DNA of 64,000 nt, from contig MGMS01000016.1 in NCBI GenBank assembly GCA_001796515.1, positions 1 to 64,000 of the forward strand, read 5' to 3'. The DNA is from Chloroflexi bacterium RBG_13_51_36. Lineage in GTDB: Bacteria > Chloroflexota > Dehalococcoidia > GIF9 > AB-539-J10. Below, piece by piece: positions 34,859-43,376 of this stretch. The translations under genes were made by a program, and so were the position numbers. Under the pieces are notes generated by a model. That model had not been told where the DNA came from, made no database searches, and saw only the letters and a program-made list of their open reading frames with translations. The first letter of the stretch is position 1. Each line of letters opens with the position of its first letter.

Positions 34859-35962
34859 ATGGCAGATCCGAGAGTTGAAACCGTAGCCAAGATTCTGGTC
34901 GATTATTCTGTAGGGGTGAAGCCGAATCAGCTGGTGTGGATCACGAGTGGCGCAGAGGGTGGGCCGTTGATTCTGGCTATCTATCAGAAGGTCCTTGAGC
35001 GCGGTGCTCATCCTTTTCTTCAGGTTGAACCGGAGGAGGCAGAAGAGCTTTTCTATGCCTATGCCAGCAATGCGCAGCTTGATTATATGCCGCCCTTCAT
35101 GATGGAAATTGTTGAGCAGATCGATGCGAACATTGGGGTCTGGACCGACGTGAATACCAAGCAGCTCACTAATTCCGACCCTGCCAAGCAGTCCCGCCGA
35201 GCAGTGGCGAGGCGCCCCTTCTCTGACCGATTTCTCGAGCGGGCGGCTAAGAAAGAGCTGCACTGGACTGGTACCCTCTACCCCTCCCAGGCCTTCGCTC
35301 AGGATGCCGAGATGTCGCTGCGCGAGTTCGAGGATTTCGTCTATGGAGCTTGCCTGGTTCATGAACCTGATCCAATCAAGGCCTGGAAGAGAATCTCCAA
35401 AGAGCAGCAGCGCATCGCCAATTGGCTGAACAAAGCCAGAAGGATTCATGTCCTTGGCCCGGGTACCGACCTCAAACTGGACGTCAAAGGCCGGAAGTGG
35501 ATAAACTGCGACGGGCATGAGAACTTTCCCGATGGTGAGATCTTCACTGGACCCATCGAGGACAGCCTGAACGGGCATATCAGGTACACATATCCTGCCT
35601 GCGCCTATGGCCGTGAGGTGGAAGATGTCCGGCTCCAGTTCAAAGAAGGAAAGGTCGTCAAGGCCACCGCGGCCAAGAATGAGGAGTTCCTGCTGAAGAT
35701 GCTGAAGAGTGACAAAGGGGCATGCTACGTTGGAGAGTTCGCCTTAGGCACCAATTACGCGATCCAGCGGTTCACCAAGAACATCCTTTTCGATGAAAAG
35801 ATCGGCGGGACAATTCATCTGGCTCTTGGAAAGGGCTTTCCCGAGTCGGGGAGCAAGAACAAGTCCGCCATCCACTGGGATATGGTCTGCGACCTCCGCA
35901 AAGGCGGAGAAGTGCGTGTAGACGGGACTCTCTTCCTGAAGGACGGGAAGATTGTGGTGTGA
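34859..35962 (+). CDS. M29 family metallo-aminopeptidase, copy 1
   Basis: The 367-residue protein belongs to the thermophilic aminopeptidase family (AmpS/AmpT/PepS). Expected metal ligands are visible: Glu in DGEIFTGPIED near 225, Glu in VGEFALG near 291, His in GTIHLALG near 320, and His/Asp in AIHWDMV near 340. It removes N-terminal amino acids from peptides in the cytoplasm. An AAAGGAGGCGAA site precedes the ATG. It is about 80% identical by eye to the next gene. Confidence 0.9.
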   Translation: MADPRVETVAKILVDYSVGVKPNQLVWITSGAEGGPLILAIYQKVLERGAHPFLQVEPEEAEELFYAYASNAQLDYMPPFMMEIVEQIDANIGVWTDVNTKQLTNSDPAKQSRRAVARRPFSDRFLERAAKKELHWTGTLYPSQAFAQDAEMSLREFEDFVYGACLVHEPDPIKAWKRISKEQQRIANWLNKARRIHVLGPGTDLKLDVKGRKWINCDGHENFPDGEIFTGPIEDSLNGHIRYTYPACAYGREVEDVRLQFKEGKVVKATAAKNEEFLLKMLKSDKGACYVGEFALGTNYAIQRFTKNILFDEKIGGTIHLALGKGFPESGSKNKSAIHWDMVCDLRKGGEVRVDGTLFLKDGKIVV

Positions 35963-36045
35963 GGCATGGCTCAGTCGCGTAATCCGTGTGCTAGACCATC
36001 CCACAGTCTGATTGTCGCTCCACGAGCCAAATCAAAGGAGGTGAA

Positions 36046-37149
36046 ATGACAGATCCACGAGTCGAAATTTTAGCTGAGATTCTGGTCGATTACTCTGTTG
36101 AGGTGCGACCCAACCATTTGGTCCGCATCACCGGTGCCCCGGAGGGCGCGCCGCTGGTCTTGGCTGTCTATCGAAAAGTTCTGGAGCGTGGTGCTCACCC
36201 TTTTCTCTTGGTTGAGCTGGGGGAGGCACAAGAGCTTCTGTTCGCCTATGCCAGCGATGCCCAGCTTGATTATGTCCCGCCTTTTATGAGGGACATCATT
36301 GAGCAAATCGACGTAAGCATTGGAGTCTGGACGGATGTGAACACCAAGCAGCTCACCAATGCCGACCCAGCCAAACAGTCCCGTCGGTCAGCGGCGAGGC
36401 GTCCGATCTTCGACCGATTTCTGGAGCGAGCGGCCAAGAAAGAACTGCAGTGGACCACCACCCTCTACCCGACCCAGGCTTTCGCTCAGGATGCGGAGAT
36501 GTCGCTGCGCGAGTTTGAGGATTTCGTGTATGGAGCTTGCCTGGTTCATGAACCTGATCCAATTAAGGCCTGGAAGAAAATCTCCAAAGAGCAGCAGCGG
36601 GTCACTAACTGGTTGAAGAAAGCCAGGCAGATCCATGTCATCGGCCCGGACACTGACCTCAAGCTCGAAGTTGCAGGCCGGAAGTGGATCAACTGCGATG
36701 GACATGAGAACTTCCCCGATGGTGAGATATTCACCGGGCCTATCGAAGACAGTGTGAACGGGCATATCAGATACAGTTTTCCTGCCTGCGTCTATGGTCG
36801 TGAGGTGGAGGATGTCCGCCTGTGGTTCAAGGATGGGAAGGTCGTCAAGGCCACCGCAGCTAAGAACGAAGAGTTCCTGTTGAAGATGCTGGAGTCAGAC
36901 AAAGGAGCACGTTATGTAGGAGAGTTCTCTTTCGGCACCAATTACGGAATTCAGCGCTTCACCAGGAACACGCTTTTCGATGAGAAGATTGGGGGGACGA
37001 TCCATCTAGCCATTGGGGCCGGTTATCCCGAGTCGGGGAGCAAGAACAAGTCCGCCATCCATTGGGACATGGTCTGCGACCTCCGCAAAGGGGGAGAAGT
37101 GCGTGTAGACGGGACTCTCTTCCTCAAGGACGGCAAGATCCTGATTTAG
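36046..37149 (+). CDS. M29 family metallo-aminopeptidase, copy 2
   Basis: The 367-residue protein is the same length as the previous gene and aligns without gaps. It keeps all metal motifs (DGEIFTGPIED, VGEFSFG, GTIHLAIG, AIHWDMV). It starts with AAAGGAGGTGAA before the ATG, and the leader is also similar to that of copy 1. The two are tandem duplicates, and both look intact. Confidence 0.9.
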   Translation: MTDPRVEILAEILVDYSVEVRPNHLVRITGAPEGAPLVLAVYRKVLERGAHPFLLVELGEAQELLFAYASDAQLDYVPPFMRDIIEQIDVSIGVWTDVNTKQLTNADPAKQSRRSAARRPIFDRFLERAAKKELQWTTTLYPTQAFAQDAEMSLREFEDFVYGACLVHEPDPIKAWKKISKEQQRVTNWLKKARQIHVIGPDTDLKLEVAGRKWINCDGHENFPDGEIFTGPIEDSVNGHIRYSFPACVYGREVEDVRLWFKDGKVVKATAAKNEEFLLKMLESDKGARYVGEFSFGTNYGIQRFTRNTLFDEKIGGTIHLAIGAGYPESGSKNKSAIHWDMVCDLRKGGEVRVDGTLFLKDGKILI

Positions 37150-37231
37150 GGCAGGGCTTCGTAGCAGTTCCTGTAACGGGCTATTTGGGAGATTTGATTG
37201 TCGCTTTGCACGGTGTTCTGCTATAGCAGGG

Positions 37232-37251
37232 AGGTGCCGTTGCAGGCACCT
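37232..37251. terminator. possible terminator hairpin between M29 and comEC
   Basis: AGGTGCC and GGCACCT form a short stem with a six-base loop between convergent genes. A clear T run is missing, so the function is uncertain. Confidence 0.35.
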
Positions 37252-37269
37252 GGCTAGGCGACAAATGTC

Positions 37270-39699
37270 CTACCTGTCCGTATCTACCCACAGCGTCTCT
37301 CCATCGGTAATGAACTCGATGGTGTCATCCTCATCTGTCCGATAGATATTGCTCTCGCCCAGCTTGTCGATAAGTCTCTCGATAACCTCGATGGCGGGGT
37401 GGCCAAAGGTGTTGTCCTCTCCCACGCAAATCACCGCCACTTCAGGGTCAACCGCGGCCAGAAACTGCAGGGAAGTGGAAGTCCTGCTGCCATGATGGGC
37501 CACTTTCAGCACAGTGCTTCTCAGGTTGGCTCGCTGCCCGATGAGCTCGAACTCAACTTCTGCCCGTATGTCGGCAGTAAACAGAAAGCCGATTCTATTC
37601 CAGGTCAGCTTTAGCACCAGTCCGTTGTTGTCAATGTCATCGTCAGTTCCCCTCCACAGGCTTGCTGGCGGATTCAGTACCTCCAACTTGATTCCGCCGC
37701 CCAGGTCAATCTCCTGTCCGGCGCGGGCCACGTCACATTCGATCCCTTTATCTGCAATAAGCCTGAGCCATTCCTGATAGACAGAAGAGTTGTAGGATAC
37801 ACCAGGTTCAAGCACCTGCTTCACCCTGTATCTCTGGAGGACCTCCACCAGGCCGGTTACATGGTCGGCTTGAGGTTGAGTACACATTACGAGGTCTATC
37901 GTCCTGTCCCAGAAAGCGAGCTTCTCGCTCAGCTCCAGATTGATCTTCTGAGGGTCAGGGCCGCCGTCAATGAGTATGTCCTGCCCTTCTGGCGTCTGAA
38001 TTAGGATGGCATCTCCTTGTCCCACATCAAGAAAACTTACGTGGAGCTTGCCATCCGGCTGGGTCAGAGCTATAGACCACACCAGGAGGGCCGCTATCAA
38101 AAGGGGCAGGACAAGCCATTTGGGAGAGAAGCCGAGGCGAGGCTTGGGGATGACTTGGGCGGCGTCCCTTATTCTGGAGGTCAACCTGGAGGCAAAATCA
38201 GTCAATTTGGTTCTATGGTTAACGAGCGCTATAGCTCCCGCTAATATAACATAGTATCCCCAGACGTACCACGCGGAAATAGTCGCCACTTCTAACGAAG
38301 AGTGAGGCAACGCATCAAAGCCCTGAACCACAGAGACGAGATAGCTGAGAAAAAGCCAAGCCAGCCAGCCCAGTATCTGAGCGGCAAGCAAGGCGAAGAG
38401 TCCCGTGAAGGCGACCAACGATGATGTCACTATGATAAATGGCAGAGTGGGCAGGGCGAAGAATGTTGCTGGCAGGCCGACCAGAGAGACTATGCCAAAG
38501 TTGTAGGCTATAAGTGGCAAGACTAGCACACTAGCTGCCAGGCTGGCGGCAAAGGTGTCGGTTACTATACTGGCTGTGGGCACAATCCTATCCCTGTTCT
38601 TGAACAAACGAGCCACGCCTTTTCTTCCCCAAGTTTGGAAATAAGGGTAAAGAAGAACGAGCCCGGCCATGGCCAAGAAGCTCAACTGAAAGGAGGCGCT
38701 CCACAAAACATATGGTTGGATTCCCACCATCACCGCAGCGGCAAAGGCCAGTGCAATGATGGCGTTTCCCTGCCTCCCGAGGTATACAGCTATTATAAAC
38801 AGGCTTCCCATGATTGCTGCTCGAATTACTGGCGGATTCATCCCGGCAAGCAGGGTATAGAGCCAGATAAGCGCTAGAGTCAACCAGATATATATGGAAC
38901 GCTGCCGGCCAAAAAGCAGGGTGAACAAGCTGAGGAGGATGGCAATGATGATGCTCATGTGTAAACCAGAAATAGCTAGCAGGTGTGCTGTCCCGGTCCT
39001 GGAAAAGGCTTTGTTTAGAGAATCAGGCACATTGTCTCTTAAGCCCAGCAAAATAGCCTGGGCCAATGAACCTTGTGGCTCAGGCAAGGCCCTGGCCAAG
39101 GAGACAGAGAGTTGTTCTCTCAAAGAGTAAATCCACTGCAAAGGTTTAACGCCCTGGCCGCGGTCCAGAAGTTCTATTTTGGGGTAATAGATGAGCGAAT
39201 AGATTCCCTGGCGGGCCAGGTAGGTTATGTAGTCAAAATCTTCAGATTGAGATGGGGTCTCCAGCTCGCCGGTTACCTTGAGGACATCCCCATAGTGGTA
39301 AACGGGATATCGTGGCACTCGGATTAGGGTGCTTCCCCATACCTCTTTGCTCTCGCCACTTACAGTTATCTCGCTGGCGGAGAGTGTCAACAGGCAATAT
39401 CTATCTCGAATGTCAGGCTCCTCCGTCACCATGCCCTGCATCTCTACGGTGCCTGCATCGTTGTAAGAGCGAACGAAATGCTCATCCGCTGGAGGGAAGA
39501 GTGACGGGTAACGCATGGTGCCGCCAAGGACGGCCAGGAGGCATAACCCGGCTACTATTAAGGTCTTCCTGCTGCTGAGGCGGAAAGGTATAAGCGCGAA
39601 GGGGATAAGTCCCAAGAAGAGGGCCAGCCAGGGCAGGCCAATCTTGGAACCGAGAAATATCCCGACGACCCAAGCACAGCTGACATAGAGAAGCCACAC
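37270..39699 (-). CDS. comEC: ComEC/Rec2 competence channel protein
   Basis: The 809-residue protein has an N-terminal DUF4131-type part (about 30-180), the multi-helix competence domain (TGTAHLLAISGLHMS near 231, then about ten helices), and a C-terminal metallo-beta-lactamase-like domain (DVGQGDAILIQTPEG near 557, HHGSRTSTS near 738). It forms the inner-membrane channel for single-stranded DNA uptake. The fusion with the hydrolase domain is the usual full-length form. ComEA-like DNA receptor is encoded at 44854. A fragment of its 3' end occurs at 34701. Confidence 0.95.
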   Translation of the reverse strand: MWLLYVSCAWVVGIFLGSKIGLPWLALFLGLIPFALIPFRLSSRKTLIVAGLCLLAVLGGTMRYPSLFPPADEHFVRSYNDAGTVEMQGMVTEEPDIRDRYCLLTLSASEITVSGESKEVWGSTLIRVPRYPVYHYGDVLKVTGELETPSQSEDFDYITYLARQGIYSLIYYPKIELLDRGQGVKPLQWIYSLREQLSVSLARALPEPQGSLAQAILLGLRDNVPDSLNKAFSRTGTAHLLAISGLHMSIIIAILLSLFTLLFGRQRSIYIWLTLALIWLYTLLAGMNPPVIRAAIMGSLFIIAVYLGRQGNAIIALAFAAAVMVGIQPYVLWSASFQLSFLAMAGLVLLYPYFQTWGRKGVARLFKNRDRIVPTASIVTDTFAASLAASVLVLPLIAYNFGIVSLVGLPATFFALPTLPFIIVTSSLVAFTGLFALLAAQILGWLAWLFLSYLVSVVQGFDALPHSSLEVATISAWYVWGYYVILAGAIALVNHRTKLTDFASRLTSRIRDAAQVIPKPRLGFSPKWLVLPLLIAALLVWSIALTQPDGKLHVSFLDVGQGDAILIQTPEGQDILIDGGPDPQKINLELSEKLAFWDRTIDLVMCTQPQADHVTGLVEVLQRYRVKQVLEPGVSYNSSVYQEWLRLIADKGIECDVARAGQEIDLGGGIKLEVLNPPASLWRGTDDDIDNNGLVLKLTWNRIGFLFTADIRAEVEFELIGQRANLRSTVLKVAHHGSRTSTSLQFLAAVDPEVAVICVGEDNTFGHPAIEVIERLIDKLGESNIYRTDEDDTIEFITDGETLWVDTDR

Positions 39700-39840
39700 A
39701 TGTGAATTATACCAGAGCAGCTACGGCCGATTTATCTCTGTGGTAAAATGGAATTACATTGAAGAAGCAGCACATGCTGCAGTCATAATTACTTGGGAAA
39801 GGGTAGCTCTGTCTGACATAGAAGGAGGAGATGAGAATTT

Positions 39841-40290
39841 ATGAAGGCTGGTCATGAACAGAAGAGTCTTTGTGAGTATAATACTAATAAGGAGCTAATT
39901 GTGCGACTCAAACATGGTGCGGACTTAATCCAGTCCATAACTGAACTCGCCAGAAACAGGGGAATTGAGGCAGGAAGCTTTACGGCAATCGGTGCCTTAC
40001 AGCGTGCCAGACTCGGCTACTATGACCAGAAAAATCATGAGTACCGGGAGATAAAAATTGATTCACCTCACGAAATGGCAAGTTGCGTAGGGAACATATC
40101 GTTGAAGGACGGAGAGCCCTTTGTCCATGCGCACGCAGTACTTGCCGACGAAACGGGAGGTACCAGGGGTGGTCATCTATCTGGAGGAATTGTTTTTGCT
40201 GCTGAAGTCCACCTGCGTCAATTAGAAGGGCCGAGGCTTGAGCGGGAATATGATGAAGCAACCGGCCTTTCGCTTTGGGATGTGGAGTGA
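39841..40290 (+). CDS. PPC/DUF296 domain protein
   Basis: The 149-residue protein has the plants-and-prokaryotes conserved fold: VRLKHGADLIQSITELA near 21, GIEAGSFTAIGAL near 38, then HAHAVLADETG near 96 with a His pair and GGHLSGGIVFAAEV near 111. Bacterial members form trimers with a possible metal site; their role is unclear. An AGGAGG site lies upstream. This is the first small gene of the variable stretch. Confidence 0.85.
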   Translation: MKAGHEQKSLCEYNTNKELIVRLKHGADLIQSITELARNRGIEAGSFTAIGALQRARLGYYDQKNHEYREIKIDSPHEMASCVGNISLKDGEPFVHAHAVLADETGGTRGGHLSGGIVFAAEVHLRQLEGPRLEREYDEATGLSLWDVE

Positions 40291-40500
40291 TGTCTTCTTG
40301 CGTACGTATCAATCTCATGACAATCTCTTTTCCCAACACTGGATTGCTTCGGCTGACTTCGGCACCCTCGCAAATACGAAGGCAGAAGATGCCTTGTGAT
40401 AACCTTTGAGGACGAGTTCTGTAAACCTCTACGAATTATCCGTGTGATAAAATGGTATTGTTCTGAAGATGCTGTAGGCCTTATGCAGGAGGTTACGGAA

Positions 40501-40635
40501 ATGCGCAAGTCAAAGAGCACGAAGGTATGCAAGCACCCGGAGAGGCTGAAAGGCAAGCCGGGAGAATGCAGTCCTGAACAAATCAAAGAATGCCATGGCG
40601 AGGTTCTAGAGCATCCCTGCGTAAAAGAGAAGTAG
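40501..40635 (+). CDS. 44-residue cysteine-containing protein
   Basis: The ATG at 40501 follows AGGAGG by eight bases. The product MRKSKSTKVCKHPERLKGKP continues to ECSPEQIKECHGEV and ends with HPCVKEK. The four Cys with His neighbours suggest metal binding. An -10-like GATAAAAT lies at 40446-40453. Its stop codon overlaps the first copy of the conserved direct repeat. No named family is assigned. Confidence 0.6.
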   Translation: MRKSKSTKVCKHPERLKGKPGECSPEQIKECHGEVLEHPCVKEK

Positions 40636-40657
40636 CCCAGCCAGCGATTTGGAGAGG
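40634..40657 (+). repeat. array repeat copy 1
   Basis: AGCCCAGCCAGCGATTTGG followed by AGAGG. It overlaps the stop codon of the previous gene, and its GGAGAGG end lies six bases before the ATG of the cold-shock-like gene, so here the repeat supplies the ribosome site. Confidence 0.85.
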
Positions 40658-40663
40658 CATCCC

Positions 40664-40882
40664 ATGCAGAAGGGCACAATAAAACGGCTAGTTGCAGACC
40701 GTAGTTTTGGGTTCATCCAGACGGAGCGGGAAGAAGACCTCTTCTTTGGCCGCAATCAGCTTCAAGGGGTGGACTATGGTTCCCTTAGAGAAGGGCAAAA
40801 AGTGGAATTTGAGGTTACACGCGACCCCAACGGTCACCTCCACGCAATCAGGGTGAGGCTTGCTCAGCCTGAAGGTGAATAG
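40664..40882 (+). CDS. cold-shock domain protein
   Basis: The 72-residue product MQKGTIKRLVADRSFGFIQT then DLFFGRNQLQG and VEFEVTRDPNG has the two RNA-binding motifs of cold-shock domains (SFGFIQ and DLFFGR). It most likely binds single-stranded nucleic acid. The repeat supplies the Shine-Dalgarno GGAGAGG. A TTG start 15 bases upstream is also open but less likely. Confidence 0.85.
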   Translation: MQKGTIKRLVADRSFGFIQTEREEDLFFGRNQLQGVDYGSLREGQKVEFEVTRDPNGHLHAIRVRLAQPEGE

Positions 40883-40887
40883 CAGCA

Positions 40888-40910
40888 AGCCCAGCCGGCG
40901 GCTTTGGAGA
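40888..40910 (+). repeat. array repeat copy 2
   Basis: AGCCCAGCCGGCGGCTTTGG followed by AGA, with two substitutions from the consensus. It begins five bases after the cold-shock gene stop. Confidence 0.8.
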
Positions 40911-40942
40911 CAACCCAAAGCTATCCTCAAATCTTATGTTTC

Positions 40943-40971
40943 TTGTGTGTTGTCTACCAGGTTGGTATAAT
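40943..40971 (+). promoter_or_regulatory. sigma-70-like promoter in the small-gene array
   Basis: TTGTGT (40943-40948) and TATAAT (40966-40971) are separated by exactly 17 bases, 34 bases before the ATG of the 29-residue gene. It shows that this segment has its own promoter. Confidence 0.7.
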
Positions 40972-41004
40972 CTCACAAAGGGAATTTCGTTCACTAGGAG
41001 AAGA

Positions 41005-41094
41005 ATGGCACAGAAGAAAGCAGCAAAAAAGACAGGAAAGAACGCGCGGAAGAAAGGCGCGGAGTATCTTCGGAAGGGTCCGAAGAAGCGATGA
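41005..41094 (+). CDS. 29-residue lysine-rich protein
   Basis: The ATG follows AGGAGAAG and the near-consensus promoter. The product MAQKKAAKKTGKNARKKGAE then YLRKGPKKR has about half Lys/Arg. It may bind nucleic acid or be ribosome-associated; it is too small for family assignment. Promoter and ribosome site argue that it is a real gene. Confidence 0.5.
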   Translation: MAQKKAAKKTGKNARKKGAEYLRKGPKKR

Positions 41095-41176
41095 GATAAG
41101 GGCCGATTTATTTGCAGTCTTGAGCGGATTCTATTTCATTCCTGCCCTATAGATAACAGGGGAATAAAATGAACGT

Positions 41177-41200
41177 AGCCCAGCCAGCGGATTTGTAGAG
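41177..41200 (+). repeat. array repeat copy 3
   Basis: AGCCCAGCCAGCGGATTTGT followed by AGAG. It lies between the 29-residue gene and the 213-residue gene. Confidence 0.85.
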
Positions 41201-41274
41201 AATAATACAGAAAGAGGGGGACTAAGTATAAAAGTTACTGAGCGGCTAGGTTATTAGGGGACGTAGGTATATCT

Positions 41275-41916
41275 ATGTCAGCCAAAAAGAGATTGCAAGA
41301 GGCTAGATTCTTCCTTGAGGAACTGCGTGATTCCTTACAGTCGCTTCCTCAGGACTCACCCACACAAATGAAATCTTGCTATTACCTAAGCGCATTTCAA
41401 TCGGCAGCTGTAAGCGTAGTCGATTATTTACTCGAAGACGCCAATATCGAGTTCAGTTTGGGTATATCGTTGGACGAGAAATTAAGAGATATTTTTGAAA
41501 GTAAAGCAAAGGAAATTGATAACAAAGCCGCTTTAGATTTTCTCAAGTGGTGGAGAGAAGAGAGAGAGGCTTTAAAGAATGACCCGATAGGGAAACTGTT
41601 GACGGACAAAAGACATATAGGTATACACAGGAGGCAAACAAAGCCAGACCTAGCCAAGATTGAAACAGGGGGTAACCTTTCCTTTTCAGGTAGCTTGGGA
41701 ATTAAACACCCTTGTCAGGATAAGCTAGTAGACACCTGTAAGACTCCAGAGCAACCTCCCACAAGACCAAAGGCAACAGAAACAAATTTTGACTGGTTCT
41801 TCAGTGACTACCCCGACGAACCTGTCATAACTGTTTGTGGCAAATTTCTGGATAAGTTGGCAAGGCTTGTGTCAGAAGCGGAGCGGAAGTTCCCGCAGCA
41901 CGAGACGGAAAGCTAA
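41275..41916 (+). CDS. hypothetical protein with possible HEPN-like motif
   Basis: The 213-residue protein is helical in its first 120 residues (KKRLQEARFFLEELRDSLQ, SAAVSVVDYLLED) and has KRHIGIHRR near residue 112, where R-x-x-x-x-H fits the RNase motif of HEPN proteins. A Pro-rich linker and a short C-terminal domain follow. The HEPN suggestion is weak, but the helix-rich body and motif position are consistent. It is flanked by array repeats on both sides. Confidence 0.5.
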   Translation: MSAKKRLQEARFFLEELRDSLQSLPQDSPTQMKSCYYLSAFQSAAVSVVDYLLEDANIEFSLGISLDEKLRDIFESKAKEIDNKAALDFLKWWREEREALKNDPIGKLLTDKRHIGIHRRQTKPDLAKIETGGNLSFSGSLGIKHPCQDKLVDTCKTPEQPPTRPKATETNFDWFFSDYPDEPVITVCGKFLDKLARLVSEAERKFPQHETES

Positions 41917-41934
41917 CTGTGAAATGAGGTTATA

Positions 41935-41959
41935 AGCCCAGCCAGCGGATTTGGAGAGG
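41935..41959 (+). repeat. array repeat copy 4
   Basis: AGCCCAGCCAGCGGATTTGG followed by AGAGG, the best consensus copy, 18 bases after the 213-residue gene stop. Confidence 0.85.
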
Positions 41960-42034
41960 GCAGTTGAGGCAATAGGGGGAAGAGAACACACGCAGTTTTC
42001 CTTGTATAATTGATGAAGAGATGGGGTGCCTAGA

Positions 42035-42433
42035 ATGGGTAAATACGAAGTTCGCATAAGCCGAAAGTGTGAGCAGTGTGGTGTAGAATTGAAGGAGAGC
42101 GATAAGAAGTGTCCAAACTGTGGCTCTAACTCGATGTATGCTGTGCAAGCTGGTGGCACACTCCCAACGCAGGGGAGCCTTAATAGAGAACATGTAGCTC
42201 CCTGGACTTCTAAAGATTGGGCCATTCTGTCCGTGATACTGGCAATTATACTGTTCCTTTTGTATTTAGCCTATGAGCTGCTCCCACTATCTTCTGAGCT
42301 AAAAATTGCGATATCAATCGTAATTGTGCTAGCGCTAGCATTCGCCATTTACTGGCAAAGTTATCATGTTCGTATGTTCATCCGATGGTTAGACCGCAAG
42401 TTCACGGCTAGAAAAACATATCGTGATAGATAA
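42035..42433 (+). CDS. zinc-ribbon membrane protein
   Basis: The 132-residue protein starts with a zinc ribbon (CEQCGVELKESDKKCPNCGS near residues 9-28) followed by two membrane helices (AILSVILAIILFLLYLAY, AISIVIVLALAFAIYW) and a basic tail. The ATG at 42035 has GGGGTG upstream; a GTG at 42026 is an alternative. TATAAT at 42005-42010 may be its -10 element. Function is unknown. Confidence 0.6.
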   Translation: MGKYEVRISRKCEQCGVELKESDKKCPNCGSNSMYAVQAGGTLPTQGSLNREHVAPWTSKDWAILSVILAIILFLLYLAYELLPLSSELKIAISIVIVLALAFAIYWQSYHVRMFIRWLDRKFTARKTYRDR

Positions 42434-42485
42434 ACAAGCCTTCATAATCTCAGTAAAATATTGGATGTATTAAGGGAATGAATTC

Positions 42486-42510
42486 AGCCCAGCCAGCGGA
42501 TTTGGATGGG
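42486..42510 (+). repeat. array repeat copy 5
   Basis: AGCCCAGCCAGCGGATTTGG followed by ATGGG, between the zinc-ribbon gene and the GYD-domain gene. Confidence 0.85.
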
Positions 42511-42536
42511 TAACAGAACAAGGAAGGAGGTCAGCT

Positions 42537-42782
42537 ATGTTATTCATGAGTCTTCTATCACCGAAAGGAAAGGGCAGAGAGGCTATCGACTATTTGAAAA
42601 GGCTCAAAGCTCCGAAGGGAATCACAATCCACGATGTTTATGTCACCATTGGGCGATATGACGGCGTAGTTGTCTTTGAAGCACCCACCCCCAAGACGGC
42701 TATGAGCTTTGTGGTGGACGTGGGAATTAAGACAGGCTACCTTATCGAAACCCTAAGCGCCGTTCCCGCCAAAGAAGTCTGA
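42537..42782 (+). CDS. GYD domain protein
   Basis: The 81-residue protein matches the GYD family: the opening LFMSLLSPKG, the IGRYDGVVVFEAP core near residue 38 and a final IETLSAVP. It is a small ferredoxin-like fold protein, probably dimeric; role unknown. GGAGG is directly upstream of the start. Confidence 0.75.
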   Translation: MLFMSLLSPKGKGREAIDYLKRLKAPKGITIHDVYVTIGRYDGVVVFEAPTPKTAMSFVVDVGIKTGYLIETLSAVPAKEV

Positions 42783-42865
42783 GCACTGTTCTGCCCCAGC
42801 AGAGATTCACGAGATACAGAAGGCAGGTCTGGAGAGAAAAGAGCTGTAGGCACGGAGGTGAACCC

Positions 42866-43318
42866 ATGAACCTTTCGTGGTTTTATATAATAGTGACAAT
42901 TGTATTTGCAGCGGTTACTGGATACTATGCCTATGAGACGAGGAGAATCAGGGAAGAGACGATACGACCGAAGCTATCGTTGAGGACCGGAATGTATACG
43001 TATGGGGGAGGTTTCGACGAGCTAATATTGACGAACACAGGCGCTGTAGCAAGGGATATTGACATAGATATTGAAAGGGGCATGGAAGGAGGCCCGAAGA
43101 TTCAAGAAGCACTTTTTGTCCCATCTCTTGATACATCGCAAGAAATCAGTCTTATTACCGACCTCGACTCAATCAGACGATACAATGGCTTTGTCAATGT
43201 CCGCCTCAACTTCAAGGATACTTCGAAGAGGAAGCTGACCGAGACACTGTCGATTGACTTCGCTGAGGTGGCAAGACGGGGCAGGAAAATCACTTTCCAG
43301 ACCACGCCCAAGGATTAA
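42866..43318 (+). CDS. membrane-anchored hypothetical protein
   Basis: The 150-residue protein has one N-terminal membrane helix (FYIIVTIVFAAVTGYYAY), then RRIREETIRPKL and a beta-rich domain (ELILTNTGAVARDIDIDIE). This layout is common for small proteins with an immunoglobulin-like domain outside or beneath the membrane. GGAGGTG precedes the start. No family is recognised. A degenerate repeat-like stretch lies before it at 42791-42814. Confidence 0.55.
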   Translation: MNLSWFYIIVTIVFAAVTGYYAYETRRIREETIRPKLSLRTGMYTYGGGFDELILTNTGAVARDIDIDIERGMEGGPKIQEALFVPSLDTSQEISLITDLDSIRRYNGFVNVRLNFKDTSKRKLTETLSIDFAEVARRGRKITFQTTPKD

Positions 43319-43376
43319 ATGTCGACCAAATACGAAGGGCCGGCAACCCAGATACGGAGCGGTTTACAGTCGGGGA

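Noticed and set aside
34649..35578. Minus-strand 309-residue frame
   Set aside because: Mostly antisense to the M29 gene; only its last 22 codons match ComEC and are listed as a fragment.
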